Assembly: GCA_963975885.1 (NCBI GenBank) | Contig: CAXBIS010000014.1 | Span: forward strand, 1-64,000 | Direction: 5' to 3' | Source of the DNA: Pseudazoarcus sp963975885 | Lineage (GTDB): Bacteria; Pseudomonadota; Gammaproteobacteria; Burkholderiales; Rhodocyclaceae | DNA length: 64,000 nt | Shown: positions 1 to 8,101 of the stretch, piece by piece | Layout: every line of letters begins with the position of its first letter | Position numbering within the stretch: the first letter of the stretch is position 1 | Program-made: the position numbers and the translations under genes | The notes under the pieces: model-generated | Seen by the model: the letters and a program-made list of their open reading frames with translations, nothing else | Told to the model about the DNA's origin: nothing | Database searches by the model: none

Positions 1-105
1 CCGCAATCAAGGTGTCAAGCGCGATTCGAAGCCGGCATCGTGGATTGCGGCAATTCCGGCTCCAGTTCGCACCAAACCCCATCGTGCCCGGACCTCTGCG
101 CACGA

Positions 106-111
106 TAGAAT
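106..111 (+). promoter_or_regulatory. Candidate -10 element for thyA-folA
   Basis: TAGAAT lies about 30 bp before the thyA start and matches the TATAAT consensus at five of six bases. No convincing -35 box is seen. An inverted repeat (CCGCAATC at 1-8, GATTGCGG at 43-50) lies further upstream; its role is unknown. Confidence 0.4.
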
Positions 112-141
112 GGGTCGCTAACAAAGAATCCGATGGGCCCG

Positions 142-936
142 ATGAAACAGTATCTTGACCTGATGCGTCACGTGCTTGAACACGGCGACGAAAAATCCGA
201 CCGAACCGGCACCGGCACACGCTCGGTGTTCGGATGGCAGATGCGCTTCGACCTCGCGCAAGGCTTCCCGCTGCTGACGACGAAGAAGCTGCACACGCGC
301 TCGATCATCCATGAACTACTGTGGTTTCTGCGCGGCGACACCAACATCGCCTATCTGAAGGACAACGGTGTGTCGATCTGGGACGAGTGGGCGGACGCCA
401 ACGGCGATCTGGGCCCGGTCTACGGCAAGCAGTGGCGTCGCTGGGAGACGGCCGACGGGCGCAGCATCGACCAGATCGCACGCCTGCTCGACGGCCTGAA
501 GAACAACCCGGACTCGCGCCGCCACATCGTCTCGGCCTGGAATCCGGGCGAGATCGACGGCATGGCGCTGCCGCCCTGCCACGCACTGTTCCAGTTTCAC
601 GTCGCGGGTGGACGACTGTCGTGTCAGCTCTACCAGCGCAGCGCTGACATCTTTCTCGGCGTGCCGTTCAACATCGCTTCCTACGCCCTGCTGACGATGA
701 TGGTGGCGCAGGTGTGCGGCTATCGGCCAGGCGACTTCGTATGGACCGGCGGCGATTGTCACCTGTACAGCAACCATGTCGATCAGGCGCGCGAACAGCT
801 CGCGCGAACGCCGCGAACGCTGCCGACGATGAAGATCAACCCCGAGGTGACGGATCTGTTCGCCTTCCGCTTCGAGGACTTCACGCTGGAAGGCTACGAC
901 CCGCAGCCGCATATCAAGGCACCGGTGGCGGTATGA
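142..936 (+). CDS. thyA: Thymidylate synthase
   Basis: ThyA makes dTMP from dUMP in the cytoplasm, using methylenetetrahydrofolate as both methyl donor and reductant. The protein reads MKQYLDLMRHVLEHG and is 264 aa, the length of E. coli ThyA. The catalytic cysteine in LPPCHALFQFHV falls at residue 146, the E. coli number, which supports the ATG at 142 over the in-frame ATG at 133. Neither start has a strong Shine-Dalgarno. The stop overlaps the folA start (ATGA), so the two are probably translationally coupled. This suits the biology: ThyA releases dihydrofolate, which FolA reduces back to tetrahydrofolate. Confidence 0.97.
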   Translation: MKQYLDLMRHVLEHGDEKSDRTGTGTRSVFGWQMRFDLAQGFPLLTTKKLHTRSIIHELLWFLRGDTNIAYLKDNGVSIWDEWADANGDLGPVYGKQWRRWETADGRSIDQIARLLDGLKNNPDSRRHIVSAWNPGEIDGMALPPCHALFQFHVAGGRLSCQLYQRSADIFLGVPFNIASYALLTMMVAQVCGYRPGDFVWTGGDCHLYSNHVDQAREQLARTPRTLPTMKINPEVTDLFAFRFEDFTLEGYDPQPHIKAPVAV

Positions 937-1424
937 GCAAAACCGAAATCGTTCTGGTCGCGGCGGTGGCACGCAACGGTGTGATCGGCCGCGACAACGG
1001 TCTGCCGTGGCGACTGAAGTCGGATCTGGCGCACTTCAAGCGCACCACGCTGGGACACCCGATCGTGATGGGTCGCAAGACCTGGGAATCGCTGGGCCGC
1101 CCGCTGCCGGGCCGGCGCAACATCGTGGTGACGCGCAACGCGCAATACCGGGCAGACGGCGCCGAGGTGTTCACCGACGTCGACGCGGCCATCGCGGCGG
1201 CCGGCACCGGCACGATCTGCGTGATCGGCGGCGCCGAACTGTACCGGCACCTGCTCGATCGCGCCGACCGGCTGGTGCTGACCGAGGTCGCTGCGGAGGT
1301 CGAGGGAGATGCCCACTTCCCGGATTTCGACCGCGAGACTTTCGTCGAGGTTGCGCGCGAGCAACACCGGGCAGACGCCGACAACGAGTACGACTACACC
1401 TTCGTCGAATACCGTCGGCGCTGA
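933..1424 (+). CDS. folA: Dihydrofolate reductase
   Basis: FolA reduces dihydrofolate to tetrahydrofolate with NADPH, regenerating the cofactor consumed by the ThyA encoded just upstream. The protein is 163 aa, usual for bacterial DHFR. Visible family motifs are VAAVARNGVIGRDNGLPW near the N-terminus (substrate loop and Trp), the LAHFKRTTLGHPIVMGRKTW segment and the cofactor-binding ICVIGGAELY. The ATG overlaps the thyA stop by four bases (ATGA), fixing the start. A strong hairpin terminator follows 20 bp after the stop, so thyA-folA is probably a closed two-gene operon. It is convergent with the decarboxylase gene on the other strand. Confidence 0.97.
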   Translation: MSKTEIVLVAAVARNGVIGRDNGLPWRLKSDLAHFKRTTLGHPIVMGRKTWESLGRPLPGRRNIVVTRNAQYRADGAEVFTDVDAAIAAAGTGTICVIGGAELYRHLLDRADRLVLTEVAAEVEGDAHFPDFDRETFVEVAREQHRADADNEYDYTFVEYRRR

Positions 1425-1444
1425 AATCTGCTCACGAAATAGAA

Positions 1445-1471
1445 ACGGCCCGGTCTCGACCGGGCCGTTTT
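1445..1471 (+). terminator. Rho-independent terminator after folA
   Basis: A perfect 10-bp stem (1445-1454 with 1459-1468) and a CTCG loop are followed by TTTTC. It lies between the convergent folA and decarboxylase genes. Its symmetry may let it act on both strands, although the T-run is best on the plus strand. Confidence 0.85.
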
Positions 1472-1489
1472 CACTTCAGCGCCGCACGT

Positions 1490-3736
1490 TCATTTGACGC
1501 AATCGACGTGGTAACCCACCACGCCGTCGCGCTCGTCACGCACCAGTCCGTGAATATCGGTCTCAAAGCCGGGGAAGCCGGCATTGAAGTCGCGCGCGAA
1601 CTGCAGGTAGCGCACGATCGTCGCGTTGAAGCGCTCGCCCGGAATCAGCAGCGGGATGCCCGGCGGATACGGCGTGACCAGCATCGCGGTGACACGCCCT
1701 TCGAGCTGATCGATGGGCACGCGCTCGATCTCGCGGTGGGCCATCTTGGCGAAGGCGTCGGCCGGCTTCATCGCCGGCACCATGTCCGACAGATACATCT
1801 CGGTGGTCAGGCGGGCGACATCATGCGCCTTGTAGAAGCTGTGAATCTCGGCGCACAGATCCTTCAGGCCGATCTTCTCGTAGCGCGGATACTTGGCGAT
1901 GAAATCGGGCATCACGCGCCATAGCGGCTGGTTGCCGTCGTAGTCGTCCTTGAACTGCTGCAGTTCGGTGACCATGGTGTTCCAGCGGCCCTTGGTGATG
2001 CCGATGGTGAACATGATGAAGAACGAGTACAGCCCGGTCTTCTCGACGATGATGCCGTGCTCGGCCAGATAGCGCGTGAGGATGCCGGCGGGAATCCCCC
2101 ATTCGGCGAAATCACCGTCGACGTTCAGGCCCGGCGTGATCACCGTGGCCTTGATCGGATCGAGGACGTTGAAGCCCTCGGCCAGATTGCCGAAGCCATG
2201 CCAGCGATCACTGGGCTTGAGCGTCCAGTCGTCGCGTGTCCCCATGCCCTCATCGGCCAGATAGTCCGGCCCCCACACCTGGAACCACCAGTCGGAGGCG
2301 CCGAACTCGGCCTCGACCTTGCGCATCGAGCGACGAAATTCGACCGCCTCCGACAATGACTCCTCGACCAGGGCCGGGCCGCCCGGCGGCTCCATCATCG
2401 CCGCGGCCACGTCACACGAGGCGATGATCGCGTACTGCGGCGAGGTCGAGGTGTGCATCAGATAGGCCTCGTTGAAGATGTCGCGATCGAGCTTGCGCGT
2501 CTCCGAGTCCTGCACGAGGATCTGCGAGGCCTGACTGAGGCCGGCGAGCAGCTTGTGCGTCGACTGCGTCGAAAAGATCATCGACGACTTGCAGCGCGGA
2601 CGGTCTGCACCGATGGCGTGGTAATCACCGTAGAAGTCGTGGAAGGCCGCATGCGGCAGCCAGGCCTCGTCGAAGTGCAGCGTGTCGATGTGGCCGTCGA
2701 GCTTCTCCTTGATGGTCTCGACGTTGTAGACCACGCCGTCGTAGGTCGATTGCGTGATGGTCAGGATGCGCGGCTTCTTGCCGGCCGCGGCGCGCGCGAA
2801 CGGGTTGGCGTCGATCTTCTTCTGAATGTTCTCCATCGAGAACTCTTCGAGCGGGATCGGGCCGATGATGCCGAAGTGGTTGCGCGTCGGTGTCAGGAAC
2901 ACCGGCACGGCCCCGGTCATGATGATCGAATGGAGCACCGACTTGTGGCAATTGCGGTCGACCACCACCACGTCGTCGGGAGCGACCGTCGTGTGCCACA
3001 CCATCTTGTTCGACGTCGACGTGCCGTTGGTGACGAAGTACAGGTGGTCGCAGTTGAAGATGCGCGCCGCATTGCGCTCGGAAGCGGCCACCGGGCCGGT
3101 GTGGTCGAGCAGCTGGCCGAGTTCTTCCACAGCGTTGCACACGTCGGCGCGCAGCATGTTCTCGCCGAAGAACTGGTGGAACATCTGCCCCACCGGGCTC
3201 TTCAGGAAGGCCACGCCGCCCGAGTGTCCCGGGCAGTGCCAGGAGTAGGAACCGTCCGCCGCGTAGTGCGTGAGCGCACGGAAGAACGGCGGCGCCAGCG
3301 TCTCCAGGTAGTTCTTGGCCTCGCGCACGATGTAGCGCGCGACGAACTCCGGCGTGTCCTCGAACATGTGGATGAAGCCGTGCATCTCGCGCAGCACGTC
3401 ATTAGGCACGTGGCGCGTGGTGCGTGTCTCGCCGTAGATGAAGATCGGGATGTCGGCGTTGCGGTGGCGGATCTCCTGCACGAAGGCGCGCAGGTCGGCA
3501 ATCGCCTTGTCGGCGGCCTCGGGCGACGAGAACTCCTCGTCGTCGATCGACAGGATGAAGGCCGAGCCGCGGCTTTGCTGCTGCGCGAACGAGGTCAGGT
3601 CGCCGTAGCTGGTAACCCCCAGCACCTCGATGCCCTCGCCCTCGATCGCCTTGGCGAGCGCACGGATGCCCAGGCCGGAGGTGTTCTCGGAGCGAAAATC
3701 CTCATCGATGATGATGATCGGAAAGTGAAAGCGCAT
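1490..3736 (-). CDS. Arginine/lysine/ornithine decarboxylase, AdiA-like
   Basis: This is a PLP-dependent fold-type I basic amino acid decarboxylase of 748 aa, close to the roughly 755 aa of biodegradative arginine decarboxylase. The order is an N-terminal response-regulator-like wing domain (about 1-130), a linker, then the PLP core. The PLP lysine is about residue 395 in STQSTHKLLAGLSQAS, preceded by LHFDEAW, and the C-terminus ends YHVDCVK much like AdiA. The ATG at 3736 (MRFHFPIIIIDED) has GGAGAA upstream; a longer reading from 3790 adds 18 unlikely residues. Resemblance to AdiA as I recall it is stronger than to LdcC or SpeC, but the substrate (Arg, Lys or Orn) cannot be fixed by reading. 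Possible roles are acid resistance or polyamine supply. Confidence 0.9.
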   Translation of the reverse strand: MRFHFPIIIIDEDFRSENTSGLGIRALAKAIEGEGIEVLGVTSYGDLTSFAQQQSRGSAFILSIDDEEFSSPEAADKAIADLRAFVQEIRHRNADIPIFIYGETRTTRHVPNDVLREMHGFIHMFEDTPEFVARYIVREAKNYLETLAPPFFRALTHYAADGSYSWHCPGHSGGVAFLKSPVGQMFHQFFGENMLRADVCNAVEELGQLLDHTGPVAASERNAARIFNCDHLYFVTNGTSTSNKMVWHTTVAPDDVVVVDRNCHKSVLHSIIMTGAVPVFLTPTRNHFGIIGPIPLEEFSMENIQKKIDANPFARAAAGKKPRILTITQSTYDGVVYNVETIKEKLDGHIDTLHFDEAWLPHAAFHDFYGDYHAIGADRPRCKSSMIFSTQSTHKLLAGLSQASQILVQDSETRKLDRDIFNEAYLMHTSTSPQYAIIASCDVAAAMMEPPGGPALVEESLSEAVEFRRSMRKVEAEFGASDWWFQVWGPDYLADEGMGTRDDWTLKPSDRWHGFGNLAEGFNVLDPIKATVITPGLNVDGDFAEWGIPAGILTRYLAEHGIIVEKTGLYSFFIMFTIGITKGRWNTMVTELQQFKDDYDGNQPLWRVMPDFIAKYPRYEKIGLKDLCAEIHSFYKAHDVARLTTEMYLSDMVPAMKPADAFAKMAHREIERVPIDQLEGRVTAMLVTPYPPGIPLLIPGERFNATIVRYLQFARDFNAGFPGFETDIHGLVRDERDGVVGYHVDCVK

Positions 3737-3818
3737 CCTCGGTTCTCCCGGCGTGGCCGGCCCTGCCGACCACGATGTTGGTCGCGGCACATTGCCGCCT
3801 CGTTACCAATAAAGCACA

Positions 3819-3838
3819 CGGGGCCGTATCCGGCCCCG
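3819..3838 (-). terminator. Hairpin terminator after dcd
   Basis: A perfect 8-bp GC stem (3819-3826 with 3831-3838) and a 4-nt loop lie 28 bp beyond the dcd stop. On the minus strand it is followed by GTGTGCTTTATT, a weak T-rich tail. It probably ends apbC-dcd transcription before the decarboxylase gene. Confidence 0.5.
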
Positions 3839-3865
3839 GGTCGCACGTATCCAGACGGCGAAAAA

Positions 3866-4432
<567 letters not shown>

Positions 4433-4524
4433 CGGACGCGGCTTCCTCTCGAGAGGCCGGCAAGGTGGGCCGGCGGAAAAATGCGCTAGTGTAGGGCAAA
4501 AAACGCGCGATTGCGCACCCCGGC

Positions 4525-5616
4525 TCAGGTGTTCTGGATGACGATCTTGGGGAACTTGTGGGTCATGTCGCGCGCCTTGCCGGCGATGCCGATGGCCACC
4601 TTGCGCGCGATCTCGCGGTAGATCTGCGCGATGCGCCCGTCCGGCTCGGCGGCGACCGTCGGCGTGCCGCCGTCGGCCTCCGCGCGGATGGCCATCGCCA
4701 GCGGCAGCGCGCCCAGAAAGGGCACGTCGTAGTCGGCGCACAGCTTCTCTCCGCCACCCTTGCCGAAGATGCGCTCCTCGTGTCCGCAGTTCGAGCAGAT
4801 GTGCACGCTCATGTTCTCGACCACGCCGACGATGGACACGCCGACCTTCTCGAACATCTTGAGTCCCTTGCGCGCGTCGATCAGGGCGATGTCCTGCGGC
4901 GTGGTGACGATCACCGCGCCGGTCACCGGTACCTGCTGGGAGAGCGTGAGCTGAATGTCGCCGGTGCCCGGCGGCATATCGATCACGAGATAGTCCACAT
5001 CGTCCCAGGCCGTGTCCTTGAGCAGCTGCGTGAGCGCCTGGGTGGCCATCGGACCGCGCCACACCATCGGTGTCTCGGTGTCGATGAGACAGCCGATCGA
5101 CATCATCTGCAGCCCGTGCGCCGCCAGCGGCAGCATGCGCTTGCCGTCCGTCGACTGCGGACGCTGCCCGGCCACGCCCAGCATCTGCGGCTGCGAGGGG
5201 CCATAGATGTCCGCATCCAGCACGCCCACGCGAGCGCCCTCGGCGGACAACGCCAGCGCCAGGTTGGCCGCCGTCGTGCTCTTGCCCACGCCGCCCTTGC
5301 CCGAGGCCACGGCAATGATGTTCTTCACGCCGGCCAGCGGCTTGACGCCCTGCTGCACCGCGTGCGCGACGATCTTCCAGCCGACTTCGACATCGACGCC
5401 ATCCACGCCGTCGAGTCCGCCGACGGCCTCGCGCACCAGTGCGGCGATGATCTCCTGCTGGCTCTTCGCCGGATAGCCCAGTTCGATCACGACCTGCACG
5501 CGGCCATCGCTCACCTTGACGTCGCGCACGGCGCGCTCGGCGGCCAGGCTCTTGCCGGTATTCGGATCGATCACCGACTTGAGGAGTTCGGAAACGCTTT
5601 CCGGAGTGACGCTCAT
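4525..5616 (-). CDS. apbC: Iron-sulfur cluster carrier ATPase ApbC/Mrp
   Basis: This is a P-loop MinD/Mrp-family ATPase that carries and delivers Fe-S clusters in the cytoplasm. The 363-aa protein has an N-terminal MIP18/DUF59-like domain (about 5-85), then the NTPase core with the deviant Walker A AVASGKGGVGKSTTAANLAL at about 100-120, the DADIYGPSQPQML region and IDMPPGTGDIQLTL. The cluster-binding CxxC is SVHICSNCGHEERIFG. I chose the ATG at 5616 (MSVTPESV) because AAGGATGG lies about 9 nt upstream; earlier in-frame starts give non-family sequence. It is divergent from metG with a gap of about 220 bp. Confidence 0.95.
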   Translation of the reverse strand: MSVTPESVSELLKSVIDPNTGKSLAAERAVRDVKVSDGRVQVVIELGYPAKSQQEIIAALVREAVGGLDGVDGVDVEVGWKIVAHAVQQGVKPLAGVKNIIAVASGKGGVGKSTTAANLALALSAEGARVGVLDADIYGPSQPQMLGVAGQRPQSTDGKRMLPLAAHGLQMMSIGCLIDTETPMVWRGPMATQALTQLLKDTAWDDVDYLVIDMPPGTGDIQLTLSQQVPVTGAVIVTTPQDIALIDARKGLKMFEKVGVSIVGVVENMSVHICSNCGHEERIFGKGGGEKLCADYDVPFLGALPLAMAIRAEADGGTPTVAAEPDGRIAQIYREIARKVAIGIAGKARDMTHKFPKIVIQNT

Positions 5617-5804
5617 GACTTCCATCCTTGTGAGTGCATCTGCGCCCGCGCGGGCGTAACCGGACCATGATACCGAAGCGCCCGCGCACACTCACCCATG
5701 GCGTGCATGTGGGAATCGATCGATGCGCAATCCGGGCGAGGCATCGCATGACCTGCGGCTCGCCATCACGACACCCGTATGCGCGGCCGGCGCTCCCGCT
5801 TTGC

Positions 5805-5810
5805 TAGAAT
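5805..5810 (+). promoter_or_regulatory. Candidate -10 element for metG
   Basis: TAGAAT is followed by a T-rich tract (TTGTTTTTTTCC) and sits 28 bp before the metG ATG. It resembles the -10 elements seen before leuS, rpsU and rpoD in this window. No clear -35 box is seen. Confidence 0.45.
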
Positions 5811-5838
5811 TGTTTTTTTCCTGCGAATTCCCCAGCCC

Positions 5839-7980
5839 ATGCCGCGCAACATTCTCGTCACCAACGCCCTGCCCTACGCCAACGGCGACATCCACCTCGG
5901 ACACCTGGTGGGCTACGTCCAGGCCGACATCTGGGTGCGCTACCAGCGCATGCGCGGTCACAAGGTGCATTTCGTCTGTGCCGACGACACGCACGGCACG
6001 CCGGTCATGCTGCGCGCCGAGAAGGAAGGCATCACGCCCGAGCAGCTGATCGAGCGCGTGCATGGCGAACACCTGCGCGACTTCACCGGCTTCTCTGTCG
6101 CCTTCGACAACTATCACACCACGCATTCGCCCGAGAACCGCGCCTACGCCGAGCGAATCTACGGCCGGCTGCGCGAAGCCGGCATGATCGACGCGCGCTC
6201 GATCGAGCAGTACTACGACCCCAAGCGCGAGATGTTCCTGCCGGATCGTTTCATCAAGGGCGAATGCCCCAAATGCGGCGCGGCCGACCAGTACGGCGAC
6301 AATTGCGAGGCCTGCGGCGCGGCCTATGCGCCCACCGATCTGAAGAACCCGTACTCCGCGGTCTCCGGTGCCACGCCGGAACTGCGCACATCCGAGCACT
6401 TCTTCTTTCGCCTGTCGGATCCGCGCGCCGTGGCCTTTTTGCGCGACTGGACGCGCGGCACCAACGCCGCCGGCACGCGCCGCCTGCAGACCGAGGCCGC
6501 CAACAAGATGCGCGAATGGCTCGGCGACGAGGGCGAGAACAAGCTCTCCGACTGGGACATCTCGCGCGATGCGCCCTACTTCGGCTTCGAGATTCCGGGT
6601 GCGCCGGGCAAGTACTTCTACGTGTGGCTGGACGCGCCGATCGGCTATCTGGCGAGTTTCCGCAACCTCGCCGACAAGACCGAAGGCATCGACGTCGAGG
6701 CCTTCACCGACGAAGCGCGCGCCGCCGAGACCGGCACCGAGATGGTGCACTTCATCGGCAAGGACATCCTCTACTTCCACGCGCTGTTCTGGCCTGCCAT
6801 GCTGCACTTCGCCGGCTTCCGCACACCCACGCAACTCGCCGTCAACGGCTTTTTGACGGTCGACGGCGCCAAGATGAGCAAGAGCCGCGGCACCTTCATC
6901 ACCGCGCACTCCTGGCTCACCCAGGGGCTCAACCCGGAGTGGCTGCGCTACTACTTCGCGACCAAGTCCAATTCGACGATGGAGGATCTGGACCTGAGCC
7001 TCGACGACATGATCGCGCGCGTCAATTCGGATCTGGTCGGCAAGTACGTCAACATCGCCAGCCGCTGCGCCGGCTTCATCGCCAAGCGTTTCGACGGCCG
7101 CCTGGGTGAGGTCGACGCCCAGGCCTGCGCAGACTTCGAAGCCGCATTCGAAGCCGGCACCATCGCCCGTGCCTACGACGAGCGTGATTTCGGCCGCGCC
7201 ATGCGCGAGATCATGCGTCTGGCCGACATCGCCAACCTCTACGTCAACGCCAACAAGCCGTGGGAACTGGCCAAGCAGGAAGGTCAGGACGCGCGCCTGC
7301 ACACCGTGTGCTCGACCGCGCTGACCATGTTCCGCGACCTGTCGCGCTATCTGAAGCCGGTGCTGCCGGCCATGGCCGACAAGGTCGAGGCTTTCCTCGC
7401 CATCGACCCGCTGAACTGGACCACGGACTGGGCACCGCTGCCGGCCGGTCACGCCATCGAGACCTACAAGCACATGATGACGCGTGTCGAACGCAAGCAG
7501 ATCGACGCGCTCATCGACGCCAACCGCGAAAGCCTCGCCCCGGCACCGGCTGGCGTCCCCAGTTCCGAACAACGCCACGCCGAGCGCCAGCAGCACCAGG
7601 CGCAGAGCGCCGAGACGGCCGAACCCTTCATCTCCATCGACGACTTCACCAAGGTCGACCTGCGCGTGGCGCGCATCGAATCGGCCGAACATGTCGAAGG
7701 TGCGGACAAGCTGCTGCGCCTGTCGCTCGACATCGGCGAGACCGATGCCGAAGGCAAGCCGCGCCCCCGTCAGGTCTTCGCCGGCATCAAATCGGCCTAC
7801 GACCCGGCCACGCTGGTCGGCCGCCTGACGGTCATGGTCGCCAACCTCGCCCCGCGCAAGATGAAGTTCGGCATGTCCGAAGGCATGGTGCTGGCCGCCT
7901 CCGACGAGAGCGACAAGGCTTCGGGTCTTTACATCCTGTCGCCCGACAGCGGCGCCACGCCGGGCATGCGCATCCGCTGA
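5839..7980 (+). CDS. metG: Methionyl-tRNA synthetase
   Basis: MetG charges tRNA-Met (initiator and elongator) with methionine. It is a class I synthetase of 713 aa starting MPRNILVTNALPYANGD. The HIGH-type motif HLGH is at residues 19-22 and KMSKS at 345-349. A zinc ribbon with two Cys pairs (GECPKCGAAD and NCEACGAAY) lies near residues 140-165. The C-terminal domain after about residue 610 (FISIDDFTKVDLRVARIE) is the Trbp111/EMAPII-like tRNA-binding dimerisation module, so this is the long dimeric form. The ATG at 5839 was chosen because upstream in-frame sequence does not fit the family. Confidence 0.97.
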   Translation: MPRNILVTNALPYANGDIHLGHLVGYVQADIWVRYQRMRGHKVHFVCADDTHGTPVMLRAEKEGITPEQLIERVHGEHLRDFTGFSVAFDNYHTTHSPENRAYAERIYGRLREAGMIDARSIEQYYDPKREMFLPDRFIKGECPKCGAADQYGDNCEACGAAYAPTDLKNPYSAVSGATPELRTSEHFFFRLSDPRAVAFLRDWTRGTNAAGTRRLQTEAANKMREWLGDEGENKLSDWDISRDAPYFGFEIPGAPGKYFYVWLDAPIGYLASFRNLADKTEGIDVEAFTDEARAAETGTEMVHFIGKDILYFHALFWPAMLHFAGFRTPTQLAVNGFLTVDGAKMSKSRGTFITAHSWLTQGLNPEWLRYYFATKSNSTMEDLDLSLDDMIARVNSDLVGKYVNIASRCAGFIAKRFDGRLGEVDAQACADFEAAFEAGTIARAYDERDFGRAMREIMRLADIANLYVNANKPWELAKQEGQDARLHTVCSTALTMFRDLSRYLKPVLPAMADKVEAFLAIDPLNWTTDWAPLPAGHAIETYKHMMTRVERKQIDALIDANRESLAPAPAGVPSSEQRHAERQQHQAQSAETAEPFISIDDFTKVDLRVARIESAEHVEGADKLLRLSLDIGETDAEGKPRPRQVFAGIKSAYDPATLVGRLTVMVANLAPRKMKFGMSEGMVLAASDESDKASGLYILSPDSGATPGMRIR

Positions 7981-8101
7981 CATCGACTGCCGGGTTGCTG
8001 TGTGCAGCCCCGGTGGCGGCTTTTAGCGCAGAATATGCTTGGCACCTCGCGGTGATGAGAACGGTGCCAAACAACCGTCCTCATTGCCGGCGAGCGTACT
8101 G

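Noticed and set aside
133..141. Alternative thyA start three codons upstream
   Set aside because: The ATG at 142 gives the exact 264-aa ThyA with Cys146.
5692..7983. Minus-strand open frame of 763 codons
   Set aside because: It is antisense to metG and has no domain signature.
8039..8101. TTG-initiated extension of the first kinase
   Set aside because: Adds residues outside any domain and has no SD; the ATG at 8102 fits.
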